From: Paludibacteraceae bacterium
GTDB taxonomy: Bacteria; Bacteroidota; Bacteroidia; Bacteroidales; Paludibacteraceae
NCBI GenBank assembly: GCA_017446585.1
Contig: JAFSQL010000010.1
Span: 1-64,000, forward strand
Reading direction: 5' to 3'
Length of the DNA: 64,000 nucleotides
A model generated the notes under the pieces. The model saw only the letters and a program-made list of their open reading frames with translations, did not search any database and was not told the origin of the DNA. Positions 25,699 to 33,124 of the stretch are shown here, one piece after another. The position numbers were made by a program, and so were the translations under genes. The number at the start of each line of letters is the position of its first letter. The stretch's first letter is position 1.

Positions 25699-25706
25699 TA
25701 TTTTTG
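25699..25706 (+). promoter_or_regulatory. Bacteroidota -7 promoter element for dnaK
   Basis: TATTTTTG matches TAnnTTTG, 37 bases before the dnaK ATG. No clear -33 TTTG is seen at the right distance. Confidence 0.5.
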
Positions 25707-25742
25707 AGAGAATAAACAATAACAATTAAAAAAATAAAGATT

Positions 25743-27659
25743 ATGGGAAAGATTATTGGAATTGACCTTGGCACGACGAACTCGTGCGTGGCGGTGATGG
25801 AAGGCTCGGAGCCTACGGTGATCGCCAATTCGGAGGGTAAGAGAACGACCCCTTCGGTGATAGGATTCGTGGATGGCGGCGAGCGCAAGGTGGGAGACCC
25901 CGCGAAGCGTCAGTCAATCACGAACCCAGAGAAGACAGTGTTCTCGATCAAACGATTCATGGGCGAGACATATGACCGCTTGAGCAACGAGGTGTCGCGC
26001 GTGCCCTATAAAGTAGTGCGCGGAGACAACAACACCCCAAGGGTTGACATAGACGGAAGACTGTACACGCCACAGGAGATTTCAGCCATGGTGCTTCAAA
26101 AGATGAAGAAGACCGCGGAGGACTATCTGGGCCAGGAGGTGACGGAAGCGGTGATTACCGTTCCAGCCTATTTCAACGACTCGCAACGCCAAGCGACAAA
26201 GGAGGCGGGCGAGATAGCCGGATTGACAGTGAAACGCATCGTGAACGAGCCAACGGCAGCCGCCCTCGCCTACGGTCTGGACAAGAAGAACAAAGACATG
26301 AAGATAGTAGTGTTCGACTGCGGTGGCGGCACGCACGACGTGTCCATCCTGGAACTGGGCGACGGCGTGTTTGAGGTGAAAGCCACGGCGGGAGACACCC
26401 ATCTGGGCGGAGACGACTTCGACCAAAGAATCATTGAGTGGCTGGTGGACGAGTTCAAAAACGAGAACAGCGGCGCGGACCTGTCAAAAGACCCAATGGC
26501 ATTGCAACGCTTGAAAGAGGCAGCCGAGAAGGCGAAGATAGAGTTGTCGAACGCGACATCAACGGAGATAAACCTGCCGTACATCATGCCTGTGGACGGC
26601 GTGCCAAGACACTTGGTGAGAACGCTGACGAGAGCGAAGTTCGAGCAATTGATTGACGACCTGATCCAAAAAACCATAGTGCCATGCAAGACTTGTCTGG
26701 AGAACGCGGGCATGAGCGTGAGCGACATTGACGAGGTGATTCTGGTGGGCGGTTCGACCCGCATCCCAGCCATTCAGACAGCCGTGCAGAACTTCTTCGG
26801 GAAAGCACCGTCGAAGGGCGTGAACCCAGACGAGGTGGTCGCCATAGGCGCAGCGATACAAGGCGGCGTGCTGACAGGCGACGTGAAGGACGTGTTGCTG
26901 CTGGACGTGACACCATTGTCATTAGGTATCGAGACGATGGGCGGCGTGATGACGAAACTGATTGACGCCAACACGACCATTCCGACGAAAAAGTCAGAGA
27001 CCTTCTCGACGGCAAGCGACAACCAGCCATCGGTAGAGATTCACGTGCTGCAAGGTGAGCGTCCGATGGCGGCACAGAACAAGACGATAGGCAGGTTCCA
27101 CTTGGACGGCATTCCAGCCGCACCGCGCGGCGTGCCACAAATCGAGGTGACCTTCGACATCGACGCGAACGGTATCTTGAAAGTATCAGCAAAAGACAAG
27201 GCGACCGGCAAGGAGCAGAGCATCCGCATCGAGGCATCATCAGGTCTGAGCGACGACGAGATCAAGCGCATGAAGGCGGAAGCCGAGGCGAACGCTGACG
27301 CGGACAAGAAAGAACGCGAGAAAGTGGACAAGTTGAACCAAGCTGACGGCATGATTTTCCAAACGGAGAAGCAACTGAAGGAACTTGGCGACAAGATTCC
27401 AGCCGACAAGAAAGGTCCTATCGAGAGCGCGTTGAACAAGTTGAAGGAGGCGCACAAGGCACAAGACCTGGCAGGCATTGACGCGGCGATGGCAGAGTTG
27501 AACAACGCCTTCCACGCAGCGAGCCAAGACATGTATAACGCAGCGAACGCGGCGGGAGCACAAGGCGGCGCACAACAAGGTCCAACACCGGGAGCGGACG
27601 CGAACGGCGGCAAGCAGGACGGCAACGTCCAAGACGCGGACTTCGAGGAGGTGAAGTAA
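25743..27659 (+). CDS. dnaK: Chaperone protein DnaK (Hsp70)
   Basis: ATP-driven chaperone for unfolded chains, working with DnaJ and GrpE. The 638-residue length and domain order are standard: [16 protein letters not shown] at the N-terminus, the phosphate-2 loop, [11 protein letters not shown], the linker [15 protein letters not shown], the substrate domain and the helical lid, ending in a Gly/Gln/Ala-rich tail with terminal EEVK. The phosphate loop reads [11 protein letters not shown], with Cys193 and His198 where most DnaK proteins have Leu and Phe. It is a single-gene unit with its own promoter element and a strong terminator; grpE and dnaJ are not adjacent. Confidence 0.98.
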   Translation: MGKIIGIDLGTTNSCVAVMEGSEPTVIANSEGKRTTPSVIGFVDGGERKVGDPAKRQSITNPEKTVFSIKRFMGETYDRLSNEVSRVPYKVVRGDNNTPRVDIDGRLYTPQEISAMVLQKMKKTAEDYLGQEVTEAVITVPAYFNDSQRQATKEAGEIAGLTVKRIVNEPTAAALAYGLDKKNKDMKIVVFDCGGGTHDVSILELGDGVFEVKATAGDTHLGGDDFDQRIIEWLVDEFKNENSGADLSKDPMALQRLKEAAEKAKIELSNATSTEINLPYIMPVDGVPRHLVRTLTRAKFEQLIDDLIQKTIVPCKTCLENAGMSVSDIDEVILVGGSTRIPAIQTAVQNFFGKAPSKGVNPDEVVAIGAAIQGGVLTGDVKDVLLLDVTPLSLGIETMGGVMTKLIDANTTIPTKKSETFSTASDNQPSVEIHVLQGERPMAAQNKTIGRFHLDGIPAAPRGVPQIEVTFDIDANGILKVSAKDKATGKEQSIRIEASSGLSDDEIKRMKAEAEANADADKKEREKVDKLNQADGMIFQTEKQLKELGDKIPADKKGPIESALNKLKEAHKAQDLAGIDAAMAELNNAFHAASQDMYNAANAAGAQGGAQQGPTPGADANGGKQDGNVQDADFEEVK

Positions 27660-27680
27660 AAGAATAAAAGATAGCGAAAG

Positions 27681-27718
27681 AAAAATCCGTGTGGCGAAAG
27701 GCTACACGGATTTTTTTT
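27681..27718 (+). terminator. Terminator of dnaK
   Basis: Twelve-base stem AAAAATCCGTGT (27681-27692) with ACACGGATTTTT (27704-27715), followed by more T. It lies between dnaK and the convergent PAP2 gene. Confidence 0.9.
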
Positions 27719-27744
27719 ATGCGTAAGGAAAATAGTAAAAACAA

Positions 27745-29430
27745 TCAGAAGAGGACGGAGAAGGAGCCGCCGAAGATGAAGGTGTGGCGGAACTTGCGAA
27801 TGGACTCACGCTCGATGAAGTCTTCGGGCGAGAAGCCGAGGTCGCTGATGTTGATGCCATCGAAGGAGACGGCCTCGAAGTAGTAGCTGCCGGGGTTGTA
27901 GGTCATGGTGTACTTCTTGCGCGAGAGGTCGTAGTCACAGAAGAGACGGAAGGCGTAGTTCTCCTTGTAAGCATAGGTGAGGGAGATGCCGGTACCGAAC
28001 TTCCACGAGTTGTTGGCCGAAACGGTGAGGTAGTCCCACTCCTCGTCGTAGGTTTCGCCCGAGGCGGTGACAGCGGTCAAGTTACCATAGTCATCAGAGA
28101 CAAGGTTACGTTTGCCACCGAAGATGGTGACGTTGAGGTCAACCTCCTGCATGACACTGCGGCCGACGAGGAGTTTGGAACCGAGGGCGAGGTGGTCGGT
28201 GAGCGGGAGGCTGAAGTAAAGACCAAGGTCAGTAGCGAACTCGGAGAGGTGGTCGGACTTGATGTTGAACTCGAGTTTTTCGACAAGCGCAGGAGAATAG
28301 CCCGCCATGCCCGGGGTGCCTTGCGCATTGATGCCAGCGTCGTAGATGACCTGTTCGGCAGGTGTGAATCCGAAGACGTCAGAGGCGAACATGGCGTTGA
28401 TTTCGTCGTTAGCAATGTCAACGGCACCGTCCCATCCGTTGATAGGAGCGACATTGACACGGAGACGACCACCGACACCGATGTACTTGTTGAAGAAGTA
28501 GGCACCCTCGGCAGAAACGGCGGTGGAAGCACCGAACTTGAGGTTGAAACGTGAGTCGGTGTCACCCTCGTCATAGAAGTAACTGTCCATGTCGAAGTCA
28601 AGGTTACGGGAACCCAAGCCGACACCCATGGAGATGGCGAAGAAAGAGGGCTTGTCGAGCGTCATGCGGTTGCCGTAGGAGCAGCCACGCACGAGGCCGT
28701 AGTCCTTGAAGATGAGGTCGCTGAGGGCGTAAGCCAACTCGCCCGACATGATGCCGATGCCGGCACCTGAGAGGACATCGGAAACCCAGTGGCGGTTATT
28801 GAGCACGCGCATGACACCCGTGGCGGTGGCGACACCGTAGCCCGCAACGGAGAACCAAGGGGAACGGGAGCCGTATTCCTTGTGGAGGATGGTGGCACCG
28901 ACGAAAGCCGTGGCAGTGTGTCCGGAGGGCCAAGAGTTGGCGGTGGAGCCATCGGGGCGCATCTCCTTGGCGGTGTATTTGATACTGTTGACAAACGCAC
29001 CCATGAACGCATAGGAAAGACCAGCGGAGACGAGGTAGCGCGGCCAGTTGCTGCGGCCCTCGACACCCGCAAGTTTGAGACCCGTAGCCATGGCAGGACC
29101 GAAGAACTGCGAGTAGTCATCGATGCGCGTCTTGAAACTGGTGAGGAGGGTATGGTTGTTGCCCGGCTGGTTGACACGGAAGGCACGCTTCTCGCCTTTG
29201 GCGAGAGCACCCGCCGCAAAGACCGGAATGCCGACGAAGGTGAGGTCGTCCATCACCTTATAAGGGCGCACCGTAGGGGTGGCGGAAGGAGCGGGATCGG
29301 CATCCTGATCGAGCGAGAGGGAAGGCGCAGAGACAGGGGAAACGGACGAAAGCGAATCGGCAGTCTGCGCCGGAAGCGATACGCCATAAACCAGCATGGC
29401 GAACGCCACGGAGAGTCTTGAAAGTTTCAT
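27745..29430 (-). CDS. PAP2-family phosphatase fused to a C-terminal outer-membrane beta-barrel
   Basis: The signal peptide ends near SLPAQ (residue 22). Residues about 60-235 form a PAP2 phosphatase with all three motifs: K151-x6-RP159 (KYTAKEMRP), PSGH 168-171, and R208-x5-H214-x3-D218. The remaining 320 residues have alternating, aromatic-rich strands and end in a terminal Phe (FGGSFSVLF), as outer-membrane barrels do. Substrates of this phosphatase class include lipid A phosphates, phosphatidylglycerol phosphate and undecaprenyl pyrophosphate; which one applies here is not shown. ATG 29430 follows a TAATTTTG element by 33 bases, so the longer frame to 29532 is rejected. It converges on dnaK. 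Confidence 0.87.
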   Translation of the reverse strand: MKLSRLSVAFAMLVYGVSLPAQTADSLSSVSPVSAPSLSLDQDADPAPSATPTVRPYKVMDDLTFVGIPVFAAGALAKGEKRAFRVNQPGNNHTLLTSFKTRIDDYSQFFGPAMATGLKLAGVEGRSNWPRYLVSAGLSYAFMGAFVNSIKYTAKEMRPDGSTANSWPSGHTATAFVGATILHKEYGSRSPWFSVAGYGVATATGVMRVLNNRHWVSDVLSGAGIGIMSGELAYALSDLIFKDYGLVRGCSYGNRMTLDKPSFFAISMGVGLGSRNLDFDMDSYFYDEGDTDSRFNLKFGASTAVSAEGAYFFNKYIGVGGRLRVNVAPINGWDGAVDIANDEINAMFASDVFGFTPAEQVIYDAGINAQGTPGMAGYSPALVEKLEFNIKSDHLSEFATDLGLYFSLPLTDHLALGSKLLVGRSVMQEVDLNVTIFGGKRNLVSDDYGNLTAVTASGETYDEEWDYLTVSANNSWKFGTGISLTYAYKENYAFRLFCDYDLSRKKYTMTYNPGSYYFEAVSFDGINISDLGFSPEDFIERESIRKFRHTFIFGGSFSVLF

Positions 29431-29463
29431 GAAAGAGTTCAGAAAATATGGTAAAATAAAGTG

Positions 29464-29471
29464 CAAAATTA
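29464..29471 (-). promoter_or_regulatory. Bacteroidota -7 promoter element for the PAP2-barrel gene
   Basis: TAATTTTG on the minus strand matches TAnnTTTG, 34 bases before ATG 29430. Confidence 0.45.
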
Positions 29472-29538
29472 CTAAACTTTCAATGAAATGATAGCCACAC
29501 AACATATAATGCATATAGATTTGTAGAGCCATTTTGTT

Positions 29539-29546
29539 TATCTTTG
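29539..29546 (+). promoter_or_regulatory. Bacteroidota -7 promoter element for the ORF6N gene
   Basis: TATCTTTG, 20 bases before the ORF6N ATG. Confidence 0.5.
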
Positions 29547-29565
29547 TGGAATTGGAAAGATAATT

Positions 29566-30513
29566 ATGAAAAAGACAAACGACATCTTAAAGGTCAATAC
29601 TCAGCGCAACAAAACAATACCCCAAGCCACGATTACTCAATCAGACATTGAGCGAATGATTATCACCATACGTAATGTGCAAGTGATTCTGGATCGTGAT
29701 TTGGCTATTTTATATCAAGTTGAAGTAAAACAAATGAATAGACAGGTAAAACGCAATATAGAACGTTTTCCCGATGACTTTATGTTTCAACTTACCAAGG
29801 AAGAATATGACCGTTTGAAGTGCCAATTTGGCACTTCAAACAGTCGTGGAGGCGACCGTCGCGCCCTGCCTTACGCCTTTACGCAACAAGGAATAGCAAT
29901 GCTTAGCGGTTTGTTAAGAAGTAAAGTCGCAATAGACACGAATATCAACATCATGCGTGCCTTTGTCAACATGCGACATTTATTATTTTCAAACGTCCAG
30001 ATTCTTCAACGCCTTGAAATTGTCGAACAAAATCAAGGAAACTTACTTTCTTGGAAAAAGAGCACACAAAATTCAATCGAGCAAATACTAAACAAGATAG
30101 AAAATCAAGAACCGAAACAAACTCACGAGCAATTGTTCAAGACGGGATGTGTGTGGGATGCATGGTCTTTCGTTTCTGACCTTGTGAGAAGTGCCAACAC
30201 ACGTATCATATTAATTGACAACTACGTTGACGACCGAGTTTTGACAATGCTTGACAAAAGAGGCAACAACGTTACCGCTTCAATTTATTCTCGCTACAGT
30301 AAAAATTTCGATATTGATTTACAAAAACATAACGCACAAAACCATAAAATTGATTTTAATCAATTGTCTCAAAAGAATCATGACCGTTTCCTCATTATAG
30401 ACGATGCAACATATCTTCTTGGGGCAAGCGTGAAAGACATGGGAGTTGGTTCTTGTGCCATCACGAAAATGGAAGCCTCACCCGAAGACGTTTTGAAATT
30501 AATAACACGGTAA
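29566..30513 (+). CDS. ORF6N-domain protein with PLD-like C-terminal domain
   Basis: The N-terminal ORF6N domain (about 25-150) is recognisable from VILDRDLAILYQVEVKQMN, RFPDDFMFQLTKEEY and LPYAFTQQGIAMLSGLL. This DNA-binding-type domain is common in phages and mobile elements. A coiled linker follows. The C-terminal part has LIDNYVDDRVL and HDRFLIIDD (His272), a degenerate PLD-like motif in which the usual HxK is HxR. This architecture is frequent in Bacteroidota genomes, with function unknown. The gene is much more AT-rich than surE next to it and has its own promoter, consistent with insertion. A perfect 14-bp inverted repeat lies inside it at 29813-29841. Confidence 0.85.
   Translation: MKKTNDILKVNTQRNKTIPQATITQSDIERMIITIRNVQVILDRDLAILYQVEVKQMNRQVKRNIERFPDDFMFQLTKEEYDRLKCQFGTSNSRGGDRRALPYAFTQQGIAMLSGLLRSKVAIDTNINIMRAFVNMRHLLFSNVQILQRLEIVEQNQGNLLSWKKSTQNSIEQILNKIENQEPKQTHEQLFKTGCVWDAWSFVSDLVRSANTRIILIDNYVDDRVLTMLDKRGNNVTASIYSRYSKNFDIDLQKHNAQNHKIDFNQLSQKNHDRFLIIDDATYLLGASVKDMGVGSCAITKMEASPEDVLKLITR
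29813..29841. repeat. Perfect 14-bp inverted repeat inside the ORF6N gene
   Basis: GTTTGAAGTGCCAA is followed after one base by its exact reverse complement. It encodes part of the LKCQFGTSN segment of the protein. No T-run follows, so it is not a terminator. Confidence 0.85.
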
Positions 30514-30519
30514 ATTGTT

Positions 30520-30527
30520 TACCTTTG
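30520..30527 (+). promoter_or_regulatory. Bacteroidota -7 promoter element for surE
   Basis: TACCTTTG, 19 bases before the surE ATG; a TTTG occurs 24 bases further upstream (30492-30495). Confidence 0.5.
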
Positions 30528-30546
30528 TGGAGGCAGAAAAAGAAGC

Positions 30547-31332
30547 ATGAACACGATTGAAAAACAAGAAGATATGAGACCCTTGATAGTGATCACGAAT
30601 GACGACGGGATAGGCGCACCAGGCATCATGGCGTTGCAAGAGGCGTTGATGGAGCTGGGAGACATCTTGGTGGTGTCGCCAGACGGACCGCGGTCGGCAC
30701 AGTCGAACGCCATCACGTCGGTGGTGCCGTTGCGTCTGCACCAGGTGAAAGGGGAAGAGGGGCTTGCCGTATATAAGTGTTCGGGCACGCCGACGGACTG
30801 CGTGAAGATGGCGTTGAACCTGATTGCGGACAGGCGTCCGAGCATGGTGGTGTCGGGCATCAATCACGGCGTGAACACGTCGATTTCCGTCATCTACAGT
30901 GGCACGATGGGCGCGGCATTGGAGGGATGCGTGGATGACGTGGCGTCGTTCGGCATCTCGATAGACGACTATAGCCGAGACGCGGACATGACGCATGCCG
31001 CGGAGTACGCCCGGAAGGTGGCAGAATGGGTGTTGAAGAACGGGTTGCCTCGGTACACGTGCCTGAACGTGAACGTTCCGAAAGGGAAGCCGAAAGGCGT
31101 GAAATGGTGCCGACAGGCGCAAGGGTCGTGGAAAGAGGAGTTCGAGAGAAGAGTGGATCCGTACGGGCACAATTACTATTGGTTAGGCGGAGAGTTCGTG
31201 AACCACGAACCGGGAGTACCCGGGACAGACCAAGAGGCGGTGGAGAGCGGAATGGTGTCGATAGTGCCAGTGAGGTTGGACATGACGGACTTCGGGTTTC
31301 TTGAGAAGATGGAAAAGGATTTTAAGTTTTAA
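30547..31332 (+). CDS. surE: 5'/3'-nucleotidase SurE
   Basis: Metal-dependent nucleoside monophosphatase. The metal-site motif TNDDGI is near the N-terminus, followed by VVSPDGPRSAQSNAIT, CSGTPTDCV and the SGIN-G region (VVSGINHGVN), with SGTMGAALEG downstream, all typical of SurE. The length is 261 residues. ATG 30547 is used; ATG 30574 (MRPLIVITNDDG) is a reasonable alternative. It starts a plus-strand run with a small membrane protein and lpxB. Confidence 0.95.
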   Translation: MNTIEKQEDMRPLIVITNDDGIGAPGIMALQEALMELGDILVVSPDGPRSAQSNAITSVVPLRLHQVKGEEGLAVYKCSGTPTDCVKMALNLIADRRPSMVVSGINHGVNTSISVIYSGTMGAALEGCVDDVASFGISIDDYSRDADMTHAAEYARKVAEWVLKNGLPRYTCLNVNVPKGKPKGVKWCRQAQGSWKEEFERRVDPYGHNYYWLGGEFVNHEPGVPGTDQEAVESGMVSIVPVRLDMTDFGFLEKMEKDFKF

Positions 31333-31341
31333 GAGCGTTAT

Positions 31342-31668
31342 ATGGGGAGTTCATGGAATCATCCGCCACAAGGGCGGAAAAGGAAAGAGAGCGGGGACAA
31401 GTTCTGGTGGGGATTCGTGCCGTCGTTGTTGCTACCCGTAGTGTTGAACGTGGTCATCTTCAAGATAAGATGGACGACGGAGGAGAACGTGTTCTATGCC
31501 ATGTGGCGGATGGCCCAGAAGGGATTCATCGGCAAGGACATGATGGCGGCATTGGTTCCGTCGCTGCTGTTGATCATCATCTTCTCGGCATTCAAGAAAG
31601 AGAAGGCGAGCATAGGATCGTTCGTGGGATTGTGTCCCGCACTGATCATCGCACTGATATACTATTAA
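31342..31668 (+). CDS. Small membrane protein of unknown function (108 residues)
   Basis: A basic N-terminus (HPPQGRKRKESGDKF) is followed by three hydrophobic segments, about residues 24-42, 68-84 and 91-107, so an inner-membrane location is likely. It begins 9 bases after the surE stop, is followed after 91 bases by lpxB, and has clean coding character, which supports a real gene. I do not recognise a named family. Its place between surE and lpxB suggests, without proof, an envelope role. Confidence 0.75.
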   Translation: MGSSWNHPPQGRKRKESGDKFWWGFVPSLLLPVVLNVVIFKIRWTTEENVFYAMWRMAQKGFIGKDMMAALVPSLLLIIIFSAFKKEKASIGSFVGLCPALIIALIYY

Positions 31669-31759
31669 GAAATTTCAAGATGACCTATGACGCTTAAAAG
31701 GAATCGTAGGGAAACGCAAGAAAAAGAATCAATAATCAAGAGTTGAAAATAGCAGTGGC

Positions 31760-32893
31760 ATGAGGTATTTCATCATAGCGGGAGAGGCTTCGGGAGACCT
31801 GCACGCATCGAACCTAATCAACGAGTTGAAAGAGGCGGACAAGAAGGCAGACTTCCAATTTTTAGGAGGCGACCTGATGGCGACGGCGGCAGGGAAGGCA
31901 CCCGTAATACACTATCGCGACATGGCGTTCATGGGTTTCATCAACGTGGCGTTGAACCTGCGCACGGTGTTGGGCAACATGAAACGATGCAAGGAAGCAT
32001 TGGCAGCCTACAAGCCAGACGTGCTGATACTGATAGACTATCCGTCGTTCAACCTTGACATAGCGAAGTTCGCGAAGAAGACGATGGCAGGAATGCCCGT
32101 GTATTACTACATATCACCGAAGATATGGGCATGGAAGACATGGCGCGTGAAAGCCATCAAGAAATTGATAGACAGGATGTACACCATATTGCCATTTGAA
32201 ACGGAGTTTTACAAGCAATACGGATATGAGGTGGAGTATGTGGGCAACCCGTCGGTAGATGCCGTGGCACGCCACATGTGGACGGAGAGCGAGGAAACAA
32301 AGGCGTTGGACACGAAGAGAACCGTAGCCTTGCTTGCCGGCAGCAGAAAGCAAGAAATCAGGATGTGCCTGCCAAGGATGTTGGAAGTAGCGGAACGGTT
32401 CACGGACTACGACTTCGTGGTGGCGGGCGCACCCGGCGTGGAGGAATCGTTCTACAAAGAAGTGATCGGAAAGAAGCATGCGACGGTGGTGTTCGGTCAC
32501 ACGTATGACCTGCTGAAGAAAAGCCGAGCCGCCATAGTCAACTCTGGCACCGCAACATTGGAAACGGCACTGCTAAGGGTACCAGAAGTAGTGGTCTACA
32601 ACTTGACGGGCGGCAGGCTGGTGAACATAGCACAGAAGTTGGTCATCAAGGTGAAGTGGGTGTCGCTCGTGAACCTGATAGCGAACAGGGAGGTGGTGCC
32701 AGAACTGATTGCAGCGGACTTCACCGTGGAAAAGACAGCGGTAGCGTTGGCGAAGATATTACAGGAGACGGCGGAACGCAAGAAGATGTTAGAGGGGATG
32801 GACGAAGTGATAGAAAAATTAGGAGCCCCCGGAGCGGCGAAGAAGGCCGCGAGAGCGATGGTAAGAGACTTGGAAGAGAAGAATAAACAATAA
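31760..32893 (+). CDS. lpxB: Lipid-A-disaccharide synthase
   Basis: Family 19 glycosyltransferase that joins UDP-2,3-diacylglucosamine and lipid X at the inner membrane to form the lipid A disaccharide. The N-terminus MRYFIIAGEASGDLHASNL is diagnostic. YYISPKIWAWKTWRVKAIKK, LPFETEFYK and VEYVGNP follow in order, and the UDP-binding part has LLAGSRKQEIRM. The length is 377 residues. Other lipid A genes are not in the window, but LPS-related genes (OstA-like, PAP2 and PagL-like) lie within 10 kb. Confidence 0.96.
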   Translation: MRYFIIAGEASGDLHASNLINELKEADKKADFQFLGGDLMATAAGKAPVIHYRDMAFMGFINVALNLRTVLGNMKRCKEALAAYKPDVLILIDYPSFNLDIAKFAKKTMAGMPVYYYISPKIWAWKTWRVKAIKKLIDRMYTILPFETEFYKQYGYEVEYVGNPSVDAVARHMWTESEETKALDTKRTVALLAGSRKQEIRMCLPRMLEVAERFTDYDFVVAGAPGVEESFYKEVIGKKHATVVFGHTYDLLKKSRAAIVNSGTATLETALLRVPEVVVYNLTGGRLVNIAQKLVIKVKWVSLVNLIANREVVPELIAADFTVEKTAVALAKILQETAERKKMLEGMDEVIEKLGAPGAAKKAARAMVRDLEEKNKQ

Positions 32894-32903
32894 AATATCT
32901 GAC

Positions 32904-33119
32904 ATGAAAGTTAAAACCTATGCCGTGAGCGGCATGAAATGCGAGAACTGCAAAGCGAAAGTAGAAAACGCCCTGAAAGCGATAGAGGGCGTGAGCAAAG
33001 CCGAAGCCAGCGTGGAAGCCGGCAACGTGGTGGTGGAGATGGAAGACGGGAAAGTGACGGACGAACAGATAAAAGACGCCGTGGAAGGAAGCGGACGATT
33101 TGAAATAGAGGTGCAATAG
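32904..33119 (+). CDS. CopZ-like copper chaperone (HMA domain)
   Basis: A 71-residue single heavy-metal-associated domain. The metal-binding motif is GMKCENC (Cys13, Cys16), and the ferredoxin-like beta-alpha-beta pattern fits its whole length. It lies 10 bases after lpxB and 5 bases before the copper ATPase gene, so delivery of Cu(I) to that ATPase is the likely job. The acidic surface (many Glu) is common in such chaperones. Confidence 0.9.
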   Translation: MKVKTYAVSGMKCENCKAKVENALKAIEGVSKAEASVEAGNVVVEMEDGKVTDEQIKDAVEGSGRFEIEVQ

Positions 33120-33124
33120 CGGAA

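Larger units (their letters stand above)
25373..25742. other. Divergent intergenic region, 370 bases
   Basis: It contains the lipoprotein promoter (25438-25445), a five-unit 7-bp repeat (25452-25486) and the dnaK promoter element (25699-25706). No ORF of coding character was found, and no CIRCE-like or sigma-32-like heat-shock site was recognised. Confidence 0.5.

Noticed and set aside
25560..25742. Heat-shock operator (CIRCE or sigma-32-type promoter) before dnaK
   Set aside because: No matching inverted repeat or -35/-10 pair was found; only the housekeeping-type TATTTTTG element is seen.
29813..29841. Intragenic terminator
   Set aside because: The palindrome lacks a following T-run and lies in a conserved coding segment.
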